Shown piece after piece: positions 50,738 to 59,644 of a stretch of DNA of 64,000 bases. The stretch is from positions 1-64,000 of the forward strand of contig CANMQJ010000006.1 of the NCBI GenBank assembly GCA_947500005.1. Direction: 5' to 3'. Below the pieces are notes generated by a model. That model ran no database searches, was not told where the DNA came from, and saw nothing but the letters and a program-made list of their open reading frames with translations. This DNA comes from an uncultured Paracoccaceae bacterium. GTDB lineage: Bacteria; Pseudomonadota; Alphaproteobacteria; Rhodobacterales; Rhodobacteraceae. Position numbers and translations under genes: made by a program. The number at the start of each line of letters is the position of its first letter. Within the stretch, counting starts at the first letter, position 1.

Positions 50738-50742
50738 CCGTT

Positions 50743-51228
50743 TCACATGGATGCCAGAAGACCCTCACCGGCGGAAACCTCGCAGGCGCCGGGGTTCTCT
50801 TCGAGGTTCAGCGCGGTCACCTTGCCGTCCTCGACGACCATCGCATAGCGTTTGGACCGGCCGATCAGCCCGGCTGGCGGCGCATCGAAATCCATGCCGA
50901 TCGCCTTGGTGAAGGCCGACTCGGGATCGGCGAGCATCGTGAGACCGGCGTCACTGGCCCCTGTCGCCTCGCCCCAGGCCTTCATCACGAAGGGATCGTT
51001 CACCGAGACGCAGATGATCTCGTCCACGCCCTTGGCGTCGAACTGGTCCTTGGTGCGCATGAAGCTGGGCACATGGGCCGAATGGCACGTGGGGGTGAAG
51101 GCGCCGGGTACGGCGAAGATGACGATCTTGCGCCCTTTCATTCGGTCGCCCAGGGCCACGGGTTGAGGGCCTTCTTCCCCCATCTGGATCAGGGTTGCGC
51201 CAGGCAGGTCGTCGCCAACGGAAATCAT
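50743..51228 (-). CDS. Peroxiredoxin, Prx5/atypical type
   Basis: This 161-aa thiol peroxidase reduces hydrogen peroxide and organic peroxides. The peroxidatic Cys lies in FAVPGAFTPTCHSAHVPSFM, the Prx5 signature. DEIICVSVNDPFVMKAWGEA and LADPESAFTKAIGMDFDAPP are also typical. A second Cys in GACEVS near the C-terminus could act as resolving residue. The ATG at 51228 (MISVGDDLPGATL) has GGTGAAAG upstream. It is divergent from a ferredoxin reductase gene, across 97 bp. Confidence 0.94.
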   Translation of the reverse strand: MISVGDDLPGATLIQMGEEGPQPVALGDRMKGRKIVIFAVPGAFTPTCHSAHVPSFMRTKDQFDAKGVDEIICVSVNDPFVMKAWGEATGASDAGLTMLADPESAFTKAIGMDFDAPPAGLIGRSKRYAMVVEDGKVTALNLEENPGACEVSAGEGLLASM

Positions 51229-51325
51229 GTCACTTTCACCTCGTTGTTGGATTTGCGGATTTCTCCTCCCCGGCATATAGCTGGAGCCCGGTATGAGGCC
51301 AGAGATTTCAGGGAGCGCGAGCGGA

Positions 51326-52537
51326 ATGAGCCATATCGTCGTGATCGGGGCCGGGCAGGCCGGGTCCTCGCTGGTTGCGAAACTGCGCAAGGAAGGATTC
51401 GACGGACAGATCACCCTGATCGGGCAAGAGCCTCAGATACCCTATCAGCGCCCACCGCTGTCGAAGGCCTACTTGCTGGGTGAGATGGATGTCGAGCGGC
51501 TCTACCTCCGGCCAGAAAGCTTCTATGCCGAGAATGATATCAGGCTTGAACTGTCGGAAACCGTCGTGGCCATCGATCGCACGGACAAGATGGTGATCGC
51601 CGATGGCAAGCAGATCGCCTATGACCAGTTGGCACTGACGACCGGGTCGGTTCCGCGTCGCCTGCCTGGGGCGATCGGCGGTGAGCTGGAGGGCGTGCAT
51701 GTCGTGCGCACGCTTGCCGATATCGACGCGATGGCGCCCGCCGTGACCGAGGGCAAGCGCGCCCTGATCGTGGGTGGCGGATATATCGGGTTGGAGGCGG
51801 CCGCCGTCTGCGCCAAACGTGGTCTTGAGGTCACGCTGGTGGAGATGGCAGAACGTATCCTGCAACGCGTCGCGGCGCCCGAAACCTCGGATTATTTTCG
51901 CGCGCTTCATCAGTCTCACGGTGTCGATATCCGCGAAGGGATTGGCCTGGACCGGCTTGTCGAGACGGACGGGCATGTTTCGGGCGCGGTGCTAGGCGAT
52001 GGTGCCGAACTGGACGTCGACCTGGTTATCGTCGGTGTCGGGATCACGCCGTCCACCGCGCTGGCCGAGGCCGCGGGGCTTGAGATCGAGAACGGGATCA
52101 AGGTCGATGCGCATGGGCGCACCTCGGATCCGTTCATCTGGGCGGCGGGCGATTGCGCCTCCTTTCCCCATCAGGGTGGGCGCATTCGGCTGGAAAGCGT
52201 GCCCAACGCCATCGACCAGGCCGAGGTCGTGGCGCAGAACATGCTGGGTGCGGAGAAGGACTATGTCGCGACGCCCTGGTTCTGGTCGGACCAGTATGAC
52301 GTCAAGCTTCAGATCGCCGGGCTGAGTGCCGGATATGACCGGGTAGTGACGCGCAAGGGCGAAGGGCTGACATCCTCGTTTTGGTACTATCGGGGCGACA
52401 AGCTTCTGGCCGTGGACGCCATGAACGATCCGCGCGCCTACATGGTCGGCAAGCGGCTGATCGACAACGGTAAGACCGCAGACCCCGCGGTGGTGGCCGA
52501 CCCGGCGGCCGATCTCAAGCCGCTGCTCAAGGCGTGA
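51326..52537 (+). CDS. FAD-dependent ferredoxin/rubredoxin reductase
   Basis: This 403-aa flavoprotein of the ferredoxin-NAD+ reductase class supplies electrons to a ferredoxin, often for P450 or dioxygenase systems. It has an FAD-binding Rossmann motif at IVVIGAGQAGSSLVAKLRKE, a second dinucleotide motif for NAD(P)H at RALIVGGGYIGLEAAAVCAK, FIWAAGDCASFPHQGGRIRL for FAD, and the reductase C-terminal domain (WFWSDQYDVKLQIAGLSAGY). GGGAGCG precedes ATG 51326. No ferredoxin or oxygenase partner is adjacent. Its stop overlaps rsmD (GTGA). Confidence 0.9.
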   Translation: MSHIVVIGAGQAGSSLVAKLRKEGFDGQITLIGQEPQIPYQRPPLSKAYLLGEMDVERLYLRPESFYAENDIRLELSETVVAIDRTDKMVIADGKQIAYDQLALTTGSVPRRLPGAIGGELEGVHVVRTLADIDAMAPAVTEGKRALIVGGGYIGLEAAAVCAKRGLEVTLVEMAERILQRVAAPETSDYFRALHQSHGVDIREGIGLDRLVETDGHVSGAVLGDGAELDVDLVIVGVGITPSTALAEAAGLEIENGIKVDAHGRTSDPFIWAAGDCASFPHQGGRIRLESVPNAIDQAEVVAQNMLGAEKDYVATPWFWSDQYDVKLQIAGLSAGYDRVVTRKGEGLTSSFWYYRGDKLLAVDAMNDPRAYMVGKRLIDNGKTADPAVVADPAADLKPLLKA

Positions 52538-53088
52538 GGATCATCGCCGGGGATTTCCGGGGCCGGGCGCTGGCCTCGGTCGGCAAGGGCGATGCGGGCG
52601 CCCATCTGCGCCCGACGGCGGACCGGGTGCGGGAAAGCCTGTTCAGCGTTCTCGCCAATCTGGATGTGATCGAGGGCGCGCGGGTTCTGGACCTCTTCGC
52701 CGGAACCGGTGCGTTGGGGCTCGAGGCGCTGTCGCGTGGGGCATCTCATGTCGTGTTCGTCGAGAATGGCCGGATCGGGCAGGGTCTGATTCGCAAGAAC
52801 GTGGAATTGACCCGTTCTGCCGGGCGAACCGAGCTTTTGCGGCGGGATGCGACGCGGCTGGGTGAAAACCCGGGGGCGCCTTTCACGCTTGTCTTTCTTG
52901 ATCCGCCCTATGGCAAGGATCTGGGGGGAAAGGCGCTGGCCGCGGCGGCGACGGGCGGCTGGATCGCGCCCGGTGCACTGATAGTCTGGGAAGAAAACAC
53001 CGAGATGATCGCGCCGGAGGGGTTCATGCTGGAAGGCGCACGACGCTATGGCGATACGCATGTCACGCTGATGTGGCGCGAGGACTGA
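52534..53088 (+). CDS. rsmD: 16S rRNA (guanine-966-N2)-methyltransferase
   Basis: RsmD methylates G966 of 16S rRNA in the 30S subunit. The 184-aa protein begins at GTG 52534, reading MRIIAGDFRGRALAS. It contains HLRPTADRVRESLFSVLANL, the SAM-binding VLDLFAGTGALGLEALSRGA, and the catalytic FLDPPYGKD (DPPY). Length and order match the family. Coupled to the reductase gene by GTGA overlap. Confidence 0.95.
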   Translation: MRIIAGDFRGRALASVGKGDAGAHLRPTADRVRESLFSVLANLDVIEGARVLDLFAGTGALGLEALSRGASHVVFVENGRIGQGLIRKNVELTRSAGRTELLRRDATRLGENPGAPFTLVFLDPPYGKDLGGKALAAAATGGWIAPGALIVWEENTEMIAPEGFMLEGARRYGDTHVTLMWRED

Positions 53089-53108
53089 GGTCCGGCTATA
53101 CTGCCAGC

Positions 53109-53297
53109 ATGGAAAGCGTCCTCAAGGCGCCGTTCTGGGCGCTGCCGAAAAAGACCGTGAACGCGGTCGACACGACCACCAAGCCACCCGCGCGCAGGCG
53201 GGCGCCCGTCTTCATCCATGATGCGGTCATCCCCTGGCAGGGAGACACGTTGTTGCTGGCGGAACTGCGAAGGGACGCCGACGATCAGGACGAATAG
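53109..53297 (+). CDS. Small hypothetical protein, 62 aa
   Basis: ATG 53109 opens a 62-codon frame: MESVLKAPFWALPKKTVNAV, a Thr/Pro/Arg-rich middle (TTKPPARRRAPVFIHDAV) and an acidic end. It has no known motif. It follows rsmD by 20 bp, with GGTCCGG as the only purine-rich element upstream. Its last 13 bp overlap the 3' end of map on the other strand. Codon use is similar to neighbours. It may be real or chance; conservation would decide. Confidence 0.4.
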   Translation: MESVLKAPFWALPKKTVNAVDTTTKPPARRRAPVFIHDAVIPWQGDTLLLAELRRDADDQDE

Positions 53298-54112
53298 GTC
53301 GGGTGGAACAGCCCCCCGGGCGACAGGGTAAAGATGTCCACCCCGTCCGACGTCACGCCCACCGAATGCTCGAACTGCGCCGACAGCGATTTGTCCCGCG
53401 TCACCGCCGTCCAGTCGTCGGCCAGCGTCTTTGTTTCGGGACGTCCCAGATTCACCATCGGCTCGATGGTGAAGAACATCCCTTCTTCCAGAACCGCGCC
53501 GGTGCCCGGACGCCCGTAATGCAGCACGTTGGGCGGTGCGTGGAACACGCGGCCCAGGCCGTGACCGCAGAAATCGCGCACCACGCTCATCCGCTGCGAT
53601 TCGACATAGGTCTGGATCGCGTGCCCGATGTCGCCGAAGGTGTTGCCCGGCTTGACCATCTCGATGCCCTTGAACAGCGCGTCATGGGTCACCTGGATAA
53701 GCCGCTCGGCCTTGCGCGGCAGCTTGCCCGCCACGAACATCCGCGACGTGTCGCCAAACCAGCCATCGACGATCACGGTCACGTCGATATTGAGGATATC
53801 GCCGTCCTTGAGCTTCTTGTCGCCGGGGATGCCGTGACAGACGACATGATTGACCGAGATGCAGCTGGCGTGCTGATACCCCTTGTAGCCGATGGTGGCC
53901 GAGGTTGCGCCGGCCTCTTCGACCATTTTCGTGATGATCTGGTCGATCTCGCCCGTGGTCTGGCCGGGAAAGACATGCTCGGCGATCCCGTCGAGAATAC
54001 GCGCGGCAAGTTCGCCGGCCTTGTGCATGCCGGCGAAATCCTCCGTTTCGTAGATGCGGATGCCGTCCCGGGTCAGGCGGCCTCTCAGATCCTTGTTCAA
54101 CGCGGGCTCCAT
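53285..54112 (-). CDS. map: Type I methionine aminopeptidase
   Basis: Map removes the initiator methionine from nascent proteins. The 275-aa protein has the pita-bread fold: GIRIYETEDFAGMHKAGELA, SCISVNHVVCHGIPGDKKLK, the metal ligands in GDILNIDVTVIVDGWFGDTS and DFCGHGLGRVFHAPPNVLHY, and TIEPMVNLG and FEHSVGVT. The two Asp, His and two Glu ligands are all present. There is no N-terminal zinc-finger extension. The start at 54112 is preceded by GAAAGATGGAGCCC-like purines. It is followed (on minus) by the small overlapping plus-strand frame. Confidence 0.95.
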   Translation of the reverse strand: MEPALNKDLRGRLTRDGIRIYETEDFAGMHKAGELAARILDGIAEHVFPGQTTGEIDQIITKMVEEAGATSATIGYKGYQHASCISVNHVVCHGIPGDKKLKDGDILNIDVTVIVDGWFGDTSRMFVAGKLPRKAERLIQVTHDALFKGIEMVKPGNTFGDIGHAIQTYVESQRMSVVRDFCGHGLGRVFHAPPNVLHYGRPGTGAVLEEGMFFTIEPMVNLGRPETKTLADDWTAVTRDKSLSAQFEHSVGVTSDGVDIFTLSPGGLFHPTYSS

Positions 54113-54253
54113 CTTTCTGAATTTAGAGCGTCTTTACGCCTAGAAAAGCGAAAGGGCCAGTTGGTGTCGCCAAAAGAACTGCGTTCCTTCCAAATTTCGC
54201 ATATCAATTTGTTCTTTCTGGTGCAGGGTTTCAAGACCGGGAGGTCAAGACGC

Positions 54254-54955
54254 TCAAGCCTGTGGCCTGGGTCGTTTCCTGCGCAGCCAGGGAGGGAACT
54301 GGTCACGAACGGTGTAACCATAATGCTCCAGCGCCTTCCCGATCTCGGCATAGTAATAGAAATTTCCGTTCTGCAGCACGACTCCGGATTCGCAGACGGT
54401 CTGCATCTGTTCGGGATTGTGCGAGACGAAAATCGCCCCGCTTTCGCGCAGTCTTTCCCGAAGCATCGCTTCGCTCTTGGCGCGGAAACCGACGTCGCCC
54501 ACGGCGGTGATCTCGTCGATCAGGTAGGTGTCGAAATGCATGGCCATCGACATTCCGAAGGCAAGCCGCGATTTCATGCCCGAGGAATAGCTGCGGACCG
54601 GCAGGTAGAAATGTTCGCCCAGTTGCGCGAAATCGCGGGCGAAAGTGGTCATTTCATCGGTGTCCACGCCATAGAGACGGGCCACGAACTTGACGTTCTG
54701 CATTCCCGTCAGGTCTGGGTGGAAACTGCCCGAGAAGCCGACAGGCCAACTGACGGTGCCGTGGCGCACGATCTCGCCCGATGTGGGCTGGATGGTGCCA
54801 GCGATCATGCGGAGCAAGGTCGATTTGCCTGCCCCGTTCTTGCCGATCAGCGCCACGCTTTCGCCCGAGGGGAAGACGAAGGAAATGTCGTTCGCGACGA
54901 CCTTCTCGATCCCGTTCAGGCGATAGATCTTGCGCAGGTTCAGCAGTTCGATCAT
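54254..54955 (-). CDS. Capsule polysaccharide export ATP-binding protein (KpsT/CtrD type)
   Basis: This 233-aa ABC ATPase of the polysaccharide exporter family (ABC-2 dependent) powers capsule export. It shows MIELLNLRKIYRLNGIEKVV, Walker A LIGKNGAGKSTLLRMIAGT, the Q-loop region GTVSWPVGFSGSF, signature RSYSSGMKSRLAFGMSMAM and Walker B TYLIDEITAVGDVGF, typical of KpsT/Wzt short ATPases. It lies 7 bp downstream of the kpsE-like gene on the minus strand, and both are divergent from the permease gene. Confidence 0.93.
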   Translation of the reverse strand: MIELLNLRKIYRLNGIEKVVANDISFVFPSGESVALIGKNGAGKSTLLRMIAGTIQPTSGEIVRHGTVSWPVGFSGSFHPDLTGMQNVKFVARLYGVDTDEMTTFARDFAQLGEHFYLPVRSYSSGMKSRLAFGMSMAMHFDTYLIDEITAVGDVGFRAKSEAMLRERLRESGAIFVSHNPEQMQTVCESGVVLQNGNFYYYAEIGKALEHYGYTVRDQFPPWLRRKRPRPQA

Positions 54956-54962
54956 GGCGCGG

Positions 54963-56276
54963 TCAGCGTCTGTCTCGGACGCTGTAGTAGATCAGGACGC
55001 CGATGGCCCAGCTCAGCAGGGCGACCGCGAAGCACAGGGCCGACAGGATAAGCCGCTTGGGATATTGGGCGGATTCCGGCATGGCGGGCTTGGCGTAGGT
55101 CGCAAGGTACCGGCTTTGTCGCTGTGCCTCGGCCTGGGCGGTGTCGAGAACGGTCTGAGCGGCGAGATAGGATTTCTCGGCATATTCGCGGTCCACCATG
55201 AGGCGCTCGAACTCGCCCACGAGTGTCGAGTAGTCCTTGCCATCGGTCACGCGCGAGGTGCCGCCCATTCCGAATTTCTGGCGTTCCTTCTCGATAAGGG
55301 ACTCGATCACCGCAATGCGCCGCCGGGCCTGATCCACGCGGGGATCGCCCTCCCGGGCCGTTTCCATCACCAGGTTCAGTTCGATGATCGCCTCGGCGAG
55401 TTGCGACTCGAGCGAGTTGAGAAGGCCCATCTGCCCCTGCAGGTCGGCGCTGGGATCCACAATACGGGTCTCGGAGCGGAAGCGGGTAAGGGCCTCGCGC
55501 GCGGTCTTGAGCCGTTCTACCGCCTGTTCCAGGTCTTCGAGCGCGTAGCGCGTCGCGTCCGAGCGCGCGATGGCCGACAGTTCGTTGATCATCAGCGTGC
55601 TTTCGTCGACGATGGCCTCGGCGATCGCATGGGCATCCCCCGCGGTGAACGCGTTTGCACGCACCTCAAGCAGACCGGTGCTGTTGGCGTAGCTGATGCG
55701 CACCATGCGTTGCCAGTAATCCACCAGATCTTCGATCGAGCCGCTGGGATCGAAGGCAAAGACCGGATCGAAGTCTGGACGCGAGTAGATGGTGCGCAAG
55801 TCGAGGCGGTCGTTGACCTTTTCGACCATGGCGCGGCTCTGGATGAATTCGTACAGGATGTCCGTGTCGGAGGAGCTGTTGCCGGACAGGTCCGCAAGCC
55901 CGCCAAGCAGGCTCTGGGCGCTGTCGAGTTCCTCGGACCGCACCGCGAAGCCGAAGGTCGATGCGTATTGGTCGTTGGCGATCTCGTAGAGGTAGAAGAC
56001 GGCCGCCGCGAACGGCGCAATCACGACGAGGAAGAAACTCACCAGAACGCCATAGTGGCGCTTTTTCGCGCGGGCTGGGCCAGCCGGGGCCGGAGGTGCC
56101 TTGCGCGGCGCCTGGCCCTGCCCGCCGCCGGGAGCCGGTTGTGCGGGTTGCGCAGGCTGGGCGGCTGGCGCGGGTTTTTCGACAGGCTTCGGGGCCGCTG
56201 CCGGTTTTGGGGCCGCAGCCTGCTTGGGCGGCTGGTTTGCTGGCTGGGGCTTTTGGGGCGCGGGATCTTGTGAAAT
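54963..56276 (-). CDS. Capsule export inner-membrane protein (KpsE/Wzz type), probable ATT start
   Basis: This 437-aa polysaccharide co-polymerase/export protein has a Pro/Ala/Gln/Lys-rich cytosolic tail (residues 1-78), a first helix (VLVSFFLVVIAPFAAAVFYL), a periplasmic coiled coil with DILYEFIQSRAMVEKVNDRL, and a C-terminal helix (LILSALCFAVALLSWAIGVL). Conventional starts exist only at GTG 56042, which would begin inside the first helix and discard the cytosolic tail. In frame, ATT at 56276 sits 8 nt after a perfect GGAGG (56285-56289), and a stop lies just upstream at 56322. ATT initiation is therefore likely (inference). Confidence 0.85.
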   Translation of the reverse strand: MSQDPAPQKPQPANQPPKQAAAPKPAAAPKPVEKPAPAAQPAQPAQPAPGGGQGQAPRKAPPAPAGPARAKKRHYGVLVSFFLVVIAPFAAAVFYLYEIANDQYASTFGFAVRSEELDSAQSLLGGLADLSGNSSSDTDILYEFIQSRAMVEKVNDRLDLRTIYSRPDFDPVFAFDPSGSIEDLVDYWQRMVRISYANSTGLLEVRANAFTAGDAHAIAEAIVDESTLMINELSAIARSDATRYALEDLEQAVERLKTAREALTRFRSETRIVDPSADLQGQMGLLNSLESQLAEAIIELNLVMETAREGDPRVDQARRRIAVIESLIEKERQKFGMGGTSRVTDGKDYSTLVGEFERLMVDREYAEKSYLAAQTVLDTAQAEAQRQSRYLATYAKPAMPESAQYPKRLILSALCFAVALLSWAIGVLIYYSVRDRR

Positions 56277-56416
56277 GGGACCGGCCTCCGAACTGTGGAA
56301 TCTGAGTGCACATTTCTGATTTTATCCCTCGCATTGCAAGGGTAAATCGCTTAGAGGCACTGGGCGGTCCGGCGACGGTTGCGACCATAGGCGCGACGAC
56401 GGCAGAGAGGTAACCG

Positions 56417-57211
56417 ATGCGCAGCGCTGCAACGGAACGACAAAGGTTCATCTTTCCACGCGCGGTGATGGCGTTGATCCTCCGCGAGATGAGCACGACC
56501 TACGGTCGCTCGCCGGGGGGCTATATCTGGGCCTTGGCCGAACCCATCGGCGGAATCGTCCTGCTGACCGCGATATTTGGCCTGATCACGCGCAGCCCGC
56601 CGCTGGGCACGAATTTCCCGCTTTTTTTCGCGACCGGTGTGCTGCCATTCATGATGTACCAGACCACCTCGGCCAAGGTGGGGGCGGCCATCCATTATTC
56701 GCGTCAGCTTCTCGCCTATCCTTCGGTCACCTATGTCGATGCGATCATAGCCCGGCTCATTCTTAACGTTCTCACCCAGATCATGATCGTTCTGATCCTG
56801 CTATCAACGATCGTGCTTCTTTACGGCGTGCGCTTGAATGTGGATTTCATCACCTGCGTCCGCGGATTGGCGCTGGCGACGGCCCTGGGGATCGGCGTGG
56901 GGCTGGTCAACTGTTACCTGATGAGCATGTTTCCCATCTGGCAGTTCGTCTGGGCCGTCTTGAACCGGCCTCTTTTCATCATTTCTGGGATATTCTTTCT
57001 TGTCGACCGTCTGCCGTCGCAGGCGAGGGACATGCTGCTCTGGAACCCGGTGGCGCACCCGATCATGCTGTTCCGGCGTGGCATCTACGATACATATGAC
57101 GCGTATTATGTGTCCGAGGTCTATGTCTACATGATCGCGCTGGTCCTGAGTACGCTTGGTATGCTTTTGCTGTATCGGTACCATCGAATTATGAGGGACG
57201 AAGGTGCATAG
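56417..57211 (+). CDS. Capsule polysaccharide export permease (KpsM/Wzm type)
   Basis: This 264-aa ABC-2 type permease has about six helices. It starts with FIFPRAVMALILREMSTTYG, a typical cytosolic elbow, and includes SPGGYIWALAEPIGGIVLLT, FPLFFATGVLPFMMYQTTSA, LATALGIGVGLVNCYLMSMF and PLFIISGIFFLVDRLPSQAR. The C-terminal WNPVAHPIMLFRRGIYDTYD matches KpsM. It is the partner of the KpsT-like ATPase but is transcribed divergently from it across 140 bp. AGAGAGGT precedes the ATG. Confidence 0.92.
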   Translation: MRSAATERQRFIFPRAVMALILREMSTTYGRSPGGYIWALAEPIGGIVLLTAIFGLITRSPPLGTNFPLFFATGVLPFMMYQTTSAKVGAAIHYSRQLLAYPSVTYVDAIIARLILNVLTQIMIVLILLSTIVLLYGVRLNVDFITCVRGLALATALGIGVGLVNCYLMSMFPIWQFVWAVLNRPLFIISGIFFLVDRLPSQARDMLLWNPVAHPIMLFRRGIYDTYDAYYVSEVYVYMIALVLSTLGMLLLYRYHRIMRDEGA

Positions 57212-57334
57212 GATCTGCGCGCGCGGAATGGTGCCTGACCCCTTGGCGAGGGGGAATTTGTCCTGGCAGCCGGCCATTGCCTTGCAAGGTCTGCGTTGCT
57301 ATCGGGACCGGAACAGACACGGGTTGCAGGACGT

Positions 57335-59611
57335 ATGACAGATCTTTCAATGAGCCCCGTCGCGCGGGTGAAGAGGTTGGCGCGGTTTTTTCTGCTGACC
57401 CCGAGTGAGCGCGGTTATCTCAAGGCGGCCAGGAAGTCGGGCCTGTTCGACCCGGTCTATTACCGGGGGGCCTATCCGTCGATCAACGGGCTGTACCTGA
57501 AGGACCCGCTGCGCCATTACATCCTGTACGGAGAGGCCCGCGGCTATCGACCCAATCCGGATTTTTCTCCACGATCCTACCTTCGCTACAATCCCGATGT
57601 CGCCGAACTGGGGATGCCGGCCTTTCTGCATTACGTGCAGGCCGGCCACACCGAGCAGCGCGTTACCAAGGATCTGCCGCAGAGCGAGGAACTGCCGGAG
57701 GTCAAGCGCAGGGTCCTCCGCTTCGATCCCGACCGGCCGAAGGCGCGGTTCGCGATCGTGGCACATATCTACTATCCCGATCTCTGGACCGAATTCGCCG
57801 AGACGTTCGAGCGTTTGGGCCTGGATTACGACCTGTATGTCACCCTCACCTATCGCGGCGAGGAGACGGATGAACTGGCCGGAGAGATCTCCGAACGTTT
57901 CCCCGAGGCGTTTGTCCTGCCGGTGAACAACCGGGGTCGCGACATCCTTCCGTTCATGACCCTTGTCAATGCCGGCGCGCTCGACGGGTACGAGGCGGTC
58001 TGCAAGCTCCATACCAAGAAGTCGCCGCATCGCGACGATGGCGATCACTGGCGGCGTCATCTGATCAACGGTATCCTGCCCGAAAGAAACCTCGACGGCC
58101 TGCTCGAAACCTTCCTCAGGGACGAGCAAAGCGCGTTCTGGGTGGCTGACGGGCAGCACTACACCGGAACGGATTGGTGGGGCTCCAATTTCGAGGTAAC
58201 GAGCCATCTGCTCCGCCGCCTGGAGATCGAGATCAGCCGTGACACCCTCTCCTTTCCAGCCGGTTCGATGTACTGGATGAAGCCACTGATGGTGGGGATG
58301 CTGAAGGCGATGAAGCTGGAGGAAGCCCATTTCGAGGAAGAGACCGCGCAGGTCGACGGCACCCTCGCCCACGCTCTGGAGCGGGCGATGGGCTTTCTCG
58401 CCATGGCGTCGGACCAGGGCGTGGCACAGACCACCCAGCTTGCCGACAAGGCCAAGGCACGCGGCCGGCGTCACCAACCGCTTCCGCGACCGGCCTTCAC
58501 TTCGGCCTTCTACCTGCCGCAGTTCCATCCCGTGCCGGAAAATGACAGCTGGTGGGGCAAGGGGTTTACCGAGTGGCGCGGAACCGTCGGCGCGACAAGC
58601 CTTTTTGCCGGGCACACCCAGCCGCTTTTGCCCTCGGACCTGGGTTTTTACGATCTGCGTGTCTCCGAGGTGATGGGACAGCAGGCCGATCTGGCCCGCG
58701 CGGCCGGGATCGATGCGTTCTGTGTCTATCATTACTGGTTCGACGGCCGCCGCATCCTGGAACAACCCCTCGACCGTTTGCTGGAGCGACCCGAGATCGA
58801 CTTCCCCTTCTACTTGTGCTGGGCGAATGAAAGCTGGCGTCGGAACTGGGACGGCCTTACCGGAGAAGTCCTGCTGGATCAGACCTATGCCGAGGGGTTC
58901 GAGGACAAGCTGGTCGCGGACAGTCTGCGCTATATGCGTGATCCGCGGTACTCCCGCCCGGACGGGCGCCGTCCCCGGTTCGTCATCTACCGTCCCGAGG
59001 ACATGCCCGATCCCGCAGGCAGCGTGGCGCGGCTGCGCGAGGCGTGGTCCCGCGCCGGCATCGGCGAGGTCGAGCTGGGCGCTGTCTGTTTCCACATCGA
59101 CGGCGAGAACCCGGTGGAGGACGACCTGTTCGACTTCTGGATCGAGATGCCGCCGCACGGAATGGTGGGCGAGCCCGCCTATCTCTTTGGCGGGCCTCTC
59201 GGCAATCTGCTGGGGCGTGAGGTCCACGGCGGGTTCCAGGGCCTTGTCTATGACTACAACAAGGTGATCGAACGGTCGGTCGCGCGCGACTATGTCGACA
59301 ACCTGCCCAAGAACACGATCTGCGGCGCAATGCCCAGTTGGGACAACACCGCACGGCGCGGGTTGAATGCACATATTGCCTATGGCGCCAACCCGGCGCG
59401 GTTCCGCTTCTGGCTGCACAGTTTGCGGGAAAACAGGTTGAAACGGTCCTATCGGCAGGAGCTTTTCCTCAATGCGTGGAACGAATGGGCGGAAAAGGCG
59501 GTGTTGGAGCCCAGCATGAATCTTGGCGACATGTACCTGAAGGTTCTGGCCGACGAGGTGCTGGGAGCGCCCGCGGCCCGCGATGCCGAACTGTCGAAGA
59601 AACGGGCCTGA
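57335..59611 (+). CDS. Fused RgpF-type and WbsX-type glycan synthesis protein
   Basis: This 758-aa protein appears to join three parts. Residues about 30-115 carry short repeats, YYRGAYPSING..HYILYGEARGYRPN and SYLRYNPDVAELGM..HYVQAGHTE. Residues about 120-385 resemble rhamnan synthesis protein F (RgpF): FAIVAHIYYPDLWTEFAETF, NNRGRDILPFMTLVNAGAL and VCKLHTKKSPHRDDG. Residues about 400-745 resemble WbsX/GH99-like enzymes: FYLPQFHPVPENDSWWGKGF, TEWRGT, YHYWFDGRRILEQPLDRLLE and LFLNAWNEWAEKAVLEPS. It likely builds or processes the exported glycan. The ATG at 57335 is favoured over 57296. Confidence 0.87.
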   Translation: MTDLSMSPVARVKRLARFFLLTPSERGYLKAARKSGLFDPVYYRGAYPSINGLYLKDPLRHYILYGEARGYRPNPDFSPRSYLRYNPDVAELGMPAFLHYVQAGHTEQRVTKDLPQSEELPEVKRRVLRFDPDRPKARFAIVAHIYYPDLWTEFAETFERLGLDYDLYVTLTYRGEETDELAGEISERFPEAFVLPVNNRGRDILPFMTLVNAGALDGYEAVCKLHTKKSPHRDDGDHWRRHLINGILPERNLDGLLETFLRDEQSAFWVADGQHYTGTDWWGSNFEVTSHLLRRLEIEISRDTLSFPAGSMYWMKPLMVGMLKAMKLEEAHFEEETAQVDGTLAHALERAMGFLAMASDQGVAQTTQLADKAKARGRRHQPLPRPAFTSAFYLPQFHPVPENDSWWGKGFTEWRGTVGATSLFAGHTQPLLPSDLGFYDLRVSEVMGQQADLARAAGIDAFCVYHYWFDGRRILEQPLDRLLERPEIDFPFYLCWANESWRRNWDGLTGEVLLDQTYAEGFEDKLVADSLRYMRDPRYSRPDGRRPRFVIYRPEDMPDPAGSVARLREAWSRAGIGEVELGAVCFHIDGENPVEDDLFDFWIEMPPHGMVGEPAYLFGGPLGNLLGREVHGGFQGLVYDYNKVIERSVARDYVDNLPKNTICGAMPSWDNTARRGLNAHIAYGANPARFRFWLHSLRENRLKRSYRQELFLNAWNEWAEKAVLEPSMNLGDMYLKVLADEVLGAPAARDAELSKKRA

Positions 59612-59644
59612 CACCGGGCGTAGACAGGAAGGGACCAACACGAC

